DNA from: CAZNOG01 sp964574635
Lineage (GTDB): Bacteria > Bacteroidota > Bacteroidia > Flavobacteriales_D > Cryomorphaceae
NCBI GenBank assembly: GCA_964574635.1
Contig: CAZNOG010000021.1
Span: 1-31,789 of the forward strand
DNA: 31,789 nucleotides
Direction of reading: 5' to 3'
The translations under genes were made by a program, and so were the position numbers. Of the stretch, positions 17,114-23,733 are shown in pieces. Positions within the stretch are counted from its first letter, which is position 1. Every line of letters begins with the position of its first letter. The notes below the pieces were generated by a model that was given only the letters and a program-made list of their open reading frames with translations, had not been told where the DNA came from and did not search any database.

Positions 17114-17280
17114 CTCACGTTCATTTTAGTTTTCTCGAGCATCCAGAGCATCTCGCCAACCGTCGAGGCCCATTGATCGTCCGAGAGCGCGTCCGGATCG
17201 GGCACGTGCATGTGAAATCGAAGCATCGCGTTCATTTTCCGCACCCACTGAGCCTCGGTGACGTCGGCGCGCTCTACAGC
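17110..17280 (-). CDS. Tail assembly chaperone T extension, made by -1 frameshift
   Basis: This is an open frame of 56 codons beginning at AVERADVTEAQW and ending KMNVR, then TGA (17110-17112). It has no start codon of its own near its beginning; the first ATG is 15 codons in. It is entered from the upstream chaperone gene by -1 slippage at 17280-17286, giving a fused protein of about 158 aa. This G/GT arrangement before the tape measure gene is conserved in long-tailed phages, where the long form recruits tail tube subunits. The stop overlaps the tape measure ATG by 4 bp. Confidence 0.75.
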   Translation of the reverse strand, partial: AVERADVTEAQWVRKMNAMLRFHMHVPDPDALSDDQWASTVGEMLWMLEKTKMNVR

Positions 17281-17585
17281 TTTTTTAGGCTGGCAGCCTT
17301 AATCTGGATGAGGCCGTTCAGCTCGACGATGGCCCCGAGGAAGTAGGCGTCATCCGTCTTGATCTCTTCATCGCCGTCCAGCCAGACCTCGGTGAGAAGT
17401 AGTTCCTTCTCCGCGATCTGGTTGGTGCCCATCTCGGTGATCATCGCGATTTGGGTGCGGGTGGGCCGCCTAACGTAGCAGGCCTTGTCGCCGACCTCCA
17501 GCCGAAACACGTCGCCGTGCTGCTTTTTCCATTTTTCAATCTGTGACTTCGTCGCTTCGAAGGCCTTATTTACTTCTTCTGCCAT
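17274..17585 (-). CDS. Tail assembly chaperone (G form)
   Basis: A 103-aa protein from the ATG at 17585 (MAEEVNKAFEATKSQIEKW). An in-frame ATG at 17630 would overlap the tail tube gene and adds a non-helical leader, so it was not chosen. Sequence: a helical start, then DVFRLEVGDKACYVRRPTRTQIAM, then a conserved acidic WLDGDEE turn and a helix to KKL. The position between tube and tape measure genes and the frameshift site at its 3' end identify it as the phage tail chaperone. It binds the tape measure during assembly and is not in the virion. Confidence 0.75.
   Translation of the reverse strand: MAEEVNKAFEATKSQIEKWKKQHGDVFRLEVGDKACYVRRPTRTQIAMITEMGTNQIAEKELLLTEVWLDGDEEIKTDDAYFLGAIVELNGLIQIKAASLKKL
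17280..17286 (-). promoter_or_regulatory. Programmed -1 frameshift site, A AAA AAG
   Basis: On the minus strand the last codons of the chaperone gene are CTA AAA AAG CTG TAG, so the heptamer A AAA AAG fits the X XXY YYZ rule in frame. It is placed two codons before the stop. Slipping back one base enters the 56-codon extension frame. No downstream stimulatory hairpin was worked out. Confidence 0.75.
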
Positions 17586-17599
17586 TGGTGATTGAGGTG

Positions 17600-18007
17600 T
17601 TAAGTTGACTTCATGTCCGTGGCGATCCAAGGCAGGCGCACAGGCATGCTCTTCGCGTTCTGGATCAAACTTCGGGCGGCCTCGGTGAATTCCACCCCGA
17701 GGAAGGTCTCCGTCTGGATGGGCCGGTCGAAACTCTGCTTGTACTCGTGCACGAGCACGAAGTTGGCGTCGAGCAGGTCTTTTCCGCCTGCAAGCTGCAC
17801 GGCGCGGTTGATGGCATCAACGGCCGTCTTGAGCAGCACCATGTAGCCCCGGTAAGAGCGGTTACCACGCTGTATGCCGTGAGGGTCATTCCCCGCAGCG
17901 TAGAGCTCTTCCTTCTCCTGTGCGGGGACGTAGTTGAATTCAACGATCTTGGCGACTTTCACTCCGTTGAGCCAGAGCGTGTGATCAGCCCATTCTACTT
18001 CTTTCAT
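17600..18007 (-). CDS. Tail tube protein
   Basis: A 135-aa protein that should form the inner tail tube. It opens KEVEWADHTLWLNGVKVAKIVEFNY, then a RGNRSYRGYMVLLKTAVDAIN helix and EYKQSFDRPIQTETFLGVEFTE. The strand-helix-strand pattern and size fit Bacteroidota Mu-like tube proteins (equivalent to Mu gpM). It starts inside the stop of the sheath gene (ATGA), the standard sheath-tube order in contractile tails, and precedes the chaperone gene by 14 bp. Confidence 0.75.
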   Translation of the reverse strand: MKEVEWADHTLWLNGVKVAKIVEFNYVPAQEKEELYAAGNDPHGIQRGNRSYRGYMVLLKTAVDAINRAVQLAGGKDLLDANFVLVHEYKQSFDRPIQTETFLGVEFTEAARSLIQNAKSMPVRLPWIATDMKST

Positions 18008-19179
18008 TGCGCTGCGAGATTTGGGTTTTCGAATCCGAGGGTGATGGCGATCTCGCTCATGTAACCGACGGGAATCAATCGGATGCCCACGGCCACCTTG
18101 TTGGTGGCGATGACGTCCTGATCAGGGTCGACGACCACGCGGGCGGACGAGACGTTGCCGTTGGCGGTCATCTGCAGGTTGAGGGCACTGGTCATGATGG
18201 CCTCCATGTAGCTGACGAAGCCACCTTCCAGCTTGCCGTCGTCGGTGACGGGCACCTCGTCGTCGAGCTCGTTCACGTACACGCCGTAGGCGATTATGTG
18301 AGCTTTGTCGATCACGCGGCCGCGCGAGATCGTGTTGTAGTCGTCGGTGGCGGGGGCGGCGGTTGAGTCGCCGTTCCAGTAGTAGCCAGATCGCCCGACT
18401 ATCGTTCGCAAGACGATATACCCCTTGTCGTGCAAGAGATCGAGGTTGGCGTCTTCCACGCGGGTGATGCCCACGTATGCCGAGGTGATCGGGACAGGCC
18501 CGTCTTTCACGCGGCTGGGTTTCCGCTGCACCGGGATCGATGCCAGGCGGCCGACGTAATAGCCGACTGCAGGCACGCCGTCGTCGTCGTCGGATGCGAG
18601 GACCACGGCCACCCGGTTCTGGGCGGCTTGCTTCAGGTCGGGAAGCGTGGACGCGGTGCCTTGGTAGTCGCGGCCCGACAGTATCACGCGAATGGGTTGA
18701 TGCACGGAGAAACACGCTAATGCGAGAATCTGTGCGTTCAAGATGGCCACTTCCACGTCGTCGTCCATGCCGGACGTCACGCCTTCATCGTATCCGTTGC
18801 CCGGATCGAAAGCGGTGGCGAGCATGCGAATGCGTCCGGGCGCGAAGTTCAGAAGCTTCAGTGCGCCGGAGTCCTCTTCGGGGTCGACCATGTCCGACTG
18901 GAACATGGTGTTTTCGACGAGCATTAGGTAGAGTTCGCGTTTCGGGCCGGCGGCACGGAAAAATCCCGAAACCTGCCGATGCGCGAAGGGGTTGTCGTTT
19001 ACCGTGATGCCCAAGGCTTCGGCTTCGGCCATCGACGTGATCAAGACCGGCTCGCCTGCGGTGATTCCTTCGGATACGGTGACACCCGTGCAAATAAGGC
19101 CCACAACGCCTTCGGCGAAGTCGGCCAAGGCGCCGAGGGCACCGTTGTCGAGGGTAACTGATATGTTAGGCAGTGGCAT
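18004..19179 (-). CDS. Contractile tail sheath protein (DUF2586-like)
   Basis: A 391-aa protein. Visible elements: MPLPNISVTLDNGALGAL, a central ARRAY of strands and helices with RMLATAFDPGNGYDEGV (about 118-134), NAQILALACFSVHQPIRVIL, GVGYYVGRLASIPVQRKPSRV (about 206-226) and, near the end, VVVDPDQDVIATNKV and IRLIPVGYMSEIAITLGF. The late segment with DPDQD and a final strand that joins neighbouring subunits is typical of sheath proteins. The overall pattern resembles the Bacteroidota DUF2586 group. It is shorter than Mu gpL. The next gene down is the tail tube, which supports the call. Confidence 0.78.
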   Translation of the reverse strand: MPLPNISVTLDNGALGALADFAEGVVGLICTGVTVSEGITAGEPVLITSMAEAEALGITVNDNPFAHRQVSGFFRAAGPKRELYLMLVENTMFQSDMVDPEEDSGALKLLNFAPGRIRMLATAFDPGNGYDEGVTSGMDDDVEVAILNAQILALACFSVHQPIRVILSGRDYQGTASTLPDLKQAAQNRVAVVLASDDDDGVPAVGYYVGRLASIPVQRKPSRVKDGPVPITSAYVGITRVEDANLDLLHDKGYIVLRTIVGRSGYYWNGDSTAAPATDDYNTISRGRVIDKAHIIAYGVYVNELDDEVPVTDDGKLEGGFVSYMEAIMTSALNLQMTANGNVSSARVVVDPDQDVIATNKVAVGIRLIPVGYMSEIAITLGFENPNLAAQ

Positions 19180-19182
19180 GGA

Positions 19183-19644
19183 TCAGCGTTTTTTGTTGTT
19201 GGGTTTCGAGGGCCGACCCGAGGTGTCGGCGGCTTGGCCGCCTTCACCTTCGGGCAGGTTCTCTGCGCGGTCGTCTTCTGCGCCGGCGCTCTCTTCCTCT
19301 TGGGAGGATTGAATCTCTGTGGTGGCGGTTGCCCCGGCTGTCACGTCGGTTTCGCCGCCACCACCTTTCTGGGGGGTTTGCGTTTGTGGATCGCCGTTGG
19401 GGTCGGCGTTCCCGTCTTTTTTGTCGCCCTCGGGGTCGTCACCCTCGGGGTTCTCACCTTGGTCTTTCAACTCGCCGAGGTCTTTCACCACCTCTTCGGG
19501 GGCGTGTCGGCGGGCCGTATTAATCTTAGAGTCCGCGAGGCTGCGGGCGTGCGCCAAGGCATCGGCTCGGCGCGGAAATTTCATTGAGTCGCTTGTGACG
19601 AACACGAGGTCGAGCTCGGGGTGTGCGTTGAAAAATTCGTCCAT
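19183..19644 (-). CDS. Small phage protein with acidic low-complexity tail (gp38 position)
   Basis: A 153-aa protein. The N-terminal 50 residues are ordered (MDEFFNAHPELDLVFVTSDSMKF, then ADALAHARSLADSKI). The rest is a low-complexity tail rich in Glu, Asp, Gly, Asn and Pro, ending in the basic PSKPNNKKR. The order before the sheath gene matches that of small unassigned proteins in Mu-like phages. The function is unknown. The disordered tail could act in head-tail joining or as a cover for nascent sheath; both are speculative. Confidence 0.5.
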   Translation of the reverse strand: MDEFFNAHPELDLVFVTSDSMKFPRRADALAHARSLADSKINTARRHAPEEVVKDLGELKDQGENPEGDDPEGDKKDGNADPNGDPQTQTPQKGGGGETDVTAGATATTEIQSSQEEESAGAEDDRAENLPEGEGGQAADTSGRPSKPNNKKR

Positions 19645-19648
19645 GGTG

Positions 19649-20134
19649 CTAAAAGAGTTTGATTCCGGTGATGATTATTCCTATGATCAGGGCTGCTCCA
19701 CCCACAAAAGCCAACCCCCTCACCCACCACGGCACGAAGGGCACCGGCACCTCGGTGACGGTCACCTCTGTTCGAATGCGCGTTTCGCGGGATAGGGTGT
19801 CACGAATGCGGGCGGCGATGGCCACGGTGTCGCACACGGCGGTGACGGTGAGTCGACCTGCGGTGTCGGGTGTGACGATTACATGCGCCTGTTTTGAGCG
19901 CGTTATAACCGCGTTCGAATTGCGTTTGAAGACGGTTAGAATCGAGTCACAATCGAAGGTGATGGCCACGGTGTCGCGCTCGGTGACAAGCACGGTGTCG
20001 CGCTCCACCACGGTGGTGTGCACGTACGTGGTGTCGGTGACAGTGTGCTGCTGAGACAGCGGGCGCCAAGATCGGCAACCCGCCGTCATCACCAGCAGAA
20101 CCGCAATTACAGATATGGTGGCCAAGGTTTTCAC
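19649..20134 (-). CDS. Lipoprotein with C-terminal membrane segment, spanin candidate
   Basis: A 161-aa protein. The start is GTG at 20134, overlapping the stop of the upstream gene (GTGA). The N-terminus is a lipoprotein signal with a lipobox VMTAGC (Cys19 or 20). The middle is rich in Thr, Val and Asp with beta character (TTYVHTTVVERDTVLVTERD). The C-terminus has one hydrophobic segment, WWVRGLAFVGGAALIIGIII. A lipidated end in the outer membrane and a transmembrane end in the inner membrane is the layout of a unimolecular spanin, which fuses the two membranes at lysis. Coiled-coil content is low, so the spanin call is by topology and position only. Confidence 0.5.
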   Translation of the reverse strand: MKTLATISVIAVLLVMTAGCRSWRPLSQQHTVTDTTYVHTTVVERDTVLVTERDTVAITFDCDSILTVFKRNSNAVITRSKQAHVIVTPDTAGRLTVTAVCDTVAIAARIRDTLSRETRIRTEVTVTEVPVPFVPWWVRGLAFVGGAALIIGIIITGIKLF

Positions 20135-20454
20135 GAGTCGGCTCGTAGTTTTTCGTTTTCGCGTTCGAGTCTATGTACCGCTTTCTCGAGGTCTTGTATG
20201 CGATCGCGCATTGGCTGTATCGACGACATGAGGTCGGCGTTGATGCGCCTGAGCTCTTCGAGATGTCCTCGGTAGTCTTCGAGGGCGGCCTTGTACTGAT
20301 CGATCACGAGGTTCTCGTTCCTGATTTCAATTTCACGAGCTGTGGCCTCCACGCGGCGCGCTTCGGCTTCATTGCGACGCCGACCCACTACCCAGCCGCT
20401 CACGCCCGTAACTACGGGCAGAGCGACTGTAGTGATGAGCCATGTTACGTCCAT
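20131..20454 (-). CDS. Membrane-anchored coiled-coil protein, i-spanin or lysis candidate
   Basis: A 107-aa protein: one N-terminal membrane segment (WLITTVALPVVTGVSGWVVG), a basic RRR turn, then a long charged coiled coil (about 28-105) with heptad leucines, ending EKLRADS. This resembles Rz-type inner membrane spanins. Its partner would be the lipoprotein encoded next, whose start overlaps its stop by 4 bp. No endolysin or holin gene is adjacent, so this could also be an unrelated membrane protein. The call is based on topology. Confidence 0.45.
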   Translation of the reverse strand: MDVTWLITTVALPVVTGVSGWVVGRRRNEAEARRVEATAREIEIRNENLVIDQYKAALEDYRGHLEELRRINADLMSSIQPMRDRIQDLEKAVHRLERENEKLRADS

Positions 20455-20464
20455 CTCGCGGTGC

Positions 20465-20827
20465 TTAGGAATTGAGTATTGCGCCCGTGTTCACGTAGCT
20501 CGAGCCGTCGAAGACGAAGCTCAGAGTGGCGGACTTGTTGGCAGTGACCGAGAAGGCCACGCCGGTCATGCCGGTGCCGAACGTGAGCAGGCGGTTGGTG
20601 CCGTCGGCCGAGGCGCGGACGGTGAGGCGAGCTCCCACGGGCATCTGGCCGTGGACCTTCAGGTTGATGGTGCCTGCGGCACCCATTTCCGAGATCTCAA
20701 CGATGGTCTCCGTGTTGTTCACTTCGACTTCCATCGCGGCGGCGGCGGTGACGGATTTCACGTCGGCCTCGCCGAAGGGGAATTGAACGAGCCGGCTCGC
20801 ATGGCTGTTAGTGGATTGAATTGACAT
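20465..20827 (-). CDS. Small beta-rich head protein, decoration candidate
   Basis: A 120-aa protein without hydrophobic segments. After an N-terminal stretch it is made of short strands: NTETIVEISEMGAAGTINLKV, MPVGARLTVRASADGTNRLLTF and VTANKSATLSFVFDGSSYV. The fold looks like a compact beta sandwich. It follows the capsid gene by 41 bp on the same strand, where phages often encode capsid decoration or cement proteins. No motif fixes the role. Confidence 0.45.
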   Translation of the reverse strand: MSIQSTNSHASRLVQFPFGEADVKSVTAAAAMEVEVNNTETIVEISEMGAAGTINLKVHGQMPVGARLTVRASADGTNRLLTFGTGMTGVAFSVTANKSATLSFVFDGSSYVNTGAILNS

Positions 20828-20868
20828 GGGTCAAGATTTTTAGCGTTAGTGAATTGGTCCGAAGGCCA

Positions 20869-21975
20869 TTAGTCCGAGTGTGTGTCTTGGACAATAGCCA
20901 CCACACCGAGGTTGTCATTTCTCTGGCGGTGTCCGCCCGCGAAGATTTCCGCCGACAACAGGTCGCCGTAGTAGGTCGGCTCTTTATCTTTTTCGAAGAC
21001 ATTCACGGTGCCCAAGGCACGCGAAACGGCATCCTTCTGCCACACGATCGCGGCGTCGAAGTCGGTAGTTTCGGTGGCTGCGCCGTAAGGCTTAAGCACG
21101 TAGTCCGATGACGGCTTGGCGTACCGGGCCACGGAAGAGCGGGAAATGATGTTGATTCCGAACAGCTGACCCACGACGCCCTTCTTGAAGTCGGCGTAGG
21201 CCGAGAAGTCCTTATACTCGGAAGCCGACATGCTCTCCAGCAGTTCTTTGTAGTGAAATGCCGAGAGAAGCGCGTATCGGTCGGTTGCCGGAACGTCGTA
21301 GGCGTTCATCTTCAGGGCGGCGTTCATCAGCTCTTGCCATCGCAGCTTCTTCCGGGCGGCCGTGATGCCGGGAAGCTTGTATTCGGCGGCCCCACCGGTC
21401 GTTTTGATTATTTGGTCGGCGGGCAGGTCTTTCATCCACTTTCCGATCATATCGCGTGCCACCTCGTCGTTGAGCTTGGCGACGTGTTGACCGAGTAAGC
21501 TGTCCATCTTGTTGTAAGATATCTCATACTCGTCGGCGTTGGTCACTACCACAGGGTCGGTCGTATACCAGTCCAGGGGATATTGGTTGGTGGTATCGTC
21601 TCGACGTTTCACCTTCGCGGGCAGGAGCTCCCTGTTCTTCTCGACCTTAGGCGGTGATCCGGCTTGTGGCTTAATCACATACTTTCCCTTGTAGACATAT
21701 TCATCGTCGCTTGCCGCGAACTGAAGGAAGGTGTTGTTCGCCCAAAATTTCTCGATGATATAATCGACCCAGATCGCGACGTCGATACCCATGAGGGTGG
21801 CGTGTCGGACGTTGGTCATTCGGTCGAGAAGGTGCACGACAGCAATTGCACCGAGGGCCACGATCGCAATCGCGGGCGCGGGCACATCAGCTTCCACGGC
21901 GATCGGCTCCGCGAAGGCGGTCATCGCAACGAGGAAGAGAAGTGCGGAAAAAAGGTGTTTGAGTTTCGTTTTCAT
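20869..21975 (-). CDS. Major capsid protein with unusual signal-peptide-like leader
   Basis: A 368-aa protein if the ATG at 21975 is used. From about residue 62 it reads as a Bacteroidota Mu-like capsid: MGIDVAIWVDYIIEKFW, then YVYKGKYVIKPQAG, YPLDWYTTDPVVV, MDSLLGQHVAKLNDEVARDM, DVPATDRYALLSAFHYKELL and VGQLFGINIISRSSVARY. The first 61 residues instead give a basic start, a hydrophobic core (FSALLFLVAMTAFA) and a second hydrophobic stretch (APAIAIVALGAIAVVHLL). Internal ATGs at residues 53 and 62 (the latter at 21792) are alternative starts; none has a clear ribosome-binding site. It follows the protease/scaffold gene, the standard order. Confidence 0.78.
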   Translation of the reverse strand: MKTKLKHLFSALLFLVAMTAFAEPIAVEADVPAPAIAIVALGAIAVVHLLDRMTNVRHATLMGIDVAIWVDYIIEKFWANNTFLQFAASDDEYVYKGKYVIKPQAGSPPKVEKNRELLPAKVKRRDDTTNQYPLDWYTTDPVVVTNADEYEISYNKMDSLLGQHVAKLNDEVARDMIGKWMKDLPADQIIKTTGGAAEYKLPGITAARKKLRWQELMNAALKMNAYDVPATDRYALLSAFHYKELLESMSASEYKDFSAYADFKKGVVGQLFGINIISRSSVARYAKPSSDYVLKPYGAATETTDFDAAIVWQKDAVSRALGTVNVFEKDKEPTYYGDLLSAEIFAGGHRQRNDNLGVVAIVQDTHSD

Positions 21976-22046
21976 CGCTTAGAGTTGTGGGGGTTCTTGT
22001 CTTTTAAGTGCTGCCGGCGATGTGTTGGGTTTTTGTGGGTTGGAAC

Positions 22047-23117
22047 TCAGTTTTGTGGGTCTCGGCCGAAACGCTCGCGGTACTTCAGCTGGTAGGTTTC
22101 GGGCATGTTGGCCTTCAAGTACTTCATGTCGCTCTCGGAGCGCATGAGGTCTTTCCAGCTCATCTCGCGAATCTTGGCCTCACGGGAGTCGTCCTGATCA
22201 GCCGTAGCGGCGGCCGCGTTGAAGCGGTCCGAGAGCTTCACGTGAGGCGACATGGCGTCGAGCACCGACTTGGTGGCGTCGAAGTCTGTCTGAGCGAGCT
22301 TCAGAAAGTGTTCCTTTTGCTTCGCGCTGATCTTCCCTTCCTTGAGGGAGAGAGTGATGAGACTCTCTGCGCGGCTAAGCTTCTTCTCCTCTTCCGAGTC
22401 GTTCAGCTGCTTGCGGAGCTTCTCGTTCTCTTTCTCGAGGTCCTGGAGTCGCTTCAAGAGCTTCTCACGATCGTCGTCGTTGAGCTCTTCGTTCTTCTCG
22501 TCGTCGTTGAGCTGCTCGTCTTTTTTCTCGGAGTCAGCGGCCTTCGCCGTTTTCTCGTCTTTTTTCTCGGAGTCGGCGGCCTTGGCCGTTTTCTCGTCTT
22601 TTTTGGAATCCGCCATGAGGTTGATTTTTGAGATTGAAGTTTCGTTGAGTTGAATTTGCGCGCTGCCCTGATAGAGCTGCACGGCGAGTGCCTGGGGGTT
22701 GCTTCCTATGTCGCAGATGCTGCCTTCCTTGAGTTTCCAGCGAGTCACGGTGGCGTGGGTCTGGCCGGGGAGCAGGTGGGCGGGGTCTTCACTGGTTTCG
22801 ATTGGTTCCGCACCCGCACTGCACATGCGGAGGGTGCCGTTCTCCACCTTGTGGTAGATAGACATCGCGAAGTCGTCGGTGGCGTCGAACACGGGCACGC
22901 CGGTAATGCGGCCCTCTTCGACTTGGATGTCGTCCCAATAGCCGATGGCGAGGATTTGATCCTTCTTGTCGGAATCCGAGCGGATGTGGTTGTATAGGAG
23001 GATGGGATTCTCGTTGAACTCAGAGAGGTCGGCACCTGACGTAAGCATTCGGAAGCCCTGAGAATTGAGGGCATCCGTGGAAAGTACGAAGCGTTTTGAG
23101 GACTTTTTCGTCGACAT
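22047..23117 (-). CDS. Prohead protease fused to scaffold
   Basis: A 356-aa protein. Residues 1-165 are an HK97-type prohead protease: FVLSTDALNSQGFRMLTSG, then ENPILLYNH with likely catalytic His44, and KLKEGSICDIGSNP with likely Ser133. Residues from about 168 are a scaffold: a repeated Lys/Asp/Glu/Ala segment (three near copies of about 13 residues, 169-202), a coiled coil (LKRLQDLEKENEKLRKQL, about 220-237) and helices to the end. An in-frame ATG at 22616 (Met168) could give scaffold alone, as Mu gene Z does within I. It is the first gene of the minus late arm and directly precedes the capsid gene. Confidence 0.8.
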   Translation of the reverse strand: MSTKKSSKRFVLSTDALNSQGFRMLTSGADLSEFNENPILLYNHIRSDSDKKDQILAIGYWDDIQVEEGRITGVPVFDATDDFAMSIYHKVENGTLRMCSAGAEPIETSEDPAHLLPGQTHATVTRWKLKEGSICDIGSNPQALAVQLYQGSAQIQLNETSISKINLMADSKKDEKTAKAADSEKKDEKTAKAADSEKKDEQLNDDEKNEELNDDDREKLLKRLQDLEKENEKLRKQLNDSEEEKKLSRAESLITLSLKEGKISAKQKEHFLKLAQTDFDATKSVLDAMSPHVKLSDRFNAAAATADQDDSREAKIREMSWKDLMRSESDMKYLKANMPETYQLKYRERFGRDPQN

Positions 23118-23286
23118 AGGTCAGGAAAGTGAATGCAACGTTCATCACTTTATCTTCGAAAAAAAAATCCACATATAATAATACAACAGATGCCAAGGCA
23201 ATGTACATGGGCAGTAGGGGCAATGTATTGGTGCGGTTTCGCCCGCGCTTAAAAAGGTCACAACTTCGCGGGAAAGTGACCTATTA
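23118..23286. promoter_or_regulatory. Divergent control region between the two late arms
   Basis: This 169-bp region lies between opposite starts at 23117 and 23287. It contains an AT-rich island (TATAAT at 23174-23179), two direct repeats GGCAATGTA at 23197-23205 and 23219-23227 (22 bp apart, two helix turns) and an inverted repeat AGGTCAC/GTGACCT at 23255-23261 and 23276-23282, whose right arm ends 4 bp before the plus-strand ATG. A near match to TAnnTTTG, TATCTTCG, lies at 23151-23158. These fit binding sites for a late activator or repressor. No promoter can be fixed by reading. Confidence 0.5.
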
Positions 23287-23733
23287 ATGGCAAAAATTTC
23301 GAACAGCGCGAAGCGCGAGTATGCGCGAACACTCTACCTCGCCGGCGAGACGGTGGCGAAGGTGCTGGCCGCCAAGGTGGGCGTGACAGAAAAGACCATG
23401 GGCCGCTGGATCAAGCAGGAGAACTGGGAGCAATACCGTCTCAACATTCCCGTGGTGCAGCAAGAGCAGCTCCAGAAGCTCATGCGCGAGCTGGAGCAGC
23501 TGAACGAGCACATCGCCAACAAGCCGGAAGGGCAGAGATTCGCCGACACGAAGGAAGCCGATATCCGCCGTAAGCTGGTCGCCGACATCGAGGCGTTGAA
23601 GGACGACGCCAGCGTGGCCGACACCATCTCAGTGTCGATGAGCTTCACGCGGTGGCTCTCGAGGATTGACGTGAAGAAGGCGCAGGAGGTGAGCACCTAC
23701 CTCGACGCATTCATCAAAGAGAAGCTGGGATGA
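23287..23733 (+). CDS. Small terminase-like DNA-binding protein (Mu gp27 type)
   Basis: A 148-aa protein. Residues about 10-48 form a helix-turn-helix (REYARTLYLAGETVAKVLA, then VGVTEKTMGRWIKQENWEQY). The rest is helical, with a coiled coil (QEQLQKLMRELEQL) that should mediate oligomerisation, and a final helical region. It sits immediately before the large terminase, whose ATG overlaps its stop (ATGA). It should recognise phage DNA at packaging start; in Mu that is at the left end of the genome. Confidence 0.72.
   Translation: MAKISNSAKREYARTLYLAGETVAKVLAAKVGVTEKTMGRWIKQENWEQYRLNIPVVQQEQLQKLMRELEQLNEHIANKPEGQRFADTKEADIRRKLVADIEALKDDASVADTISVSMSFTRWLSRIDVKKAQEVSTYLDAFIKEKLG

Noticed and set aside
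23020..23223. 67-codon minus-strand frame over the divergent region
   Set aside because: It overlaps the start of the protease gene in another frame and covers the operator-like repeats; no conserved pattern.
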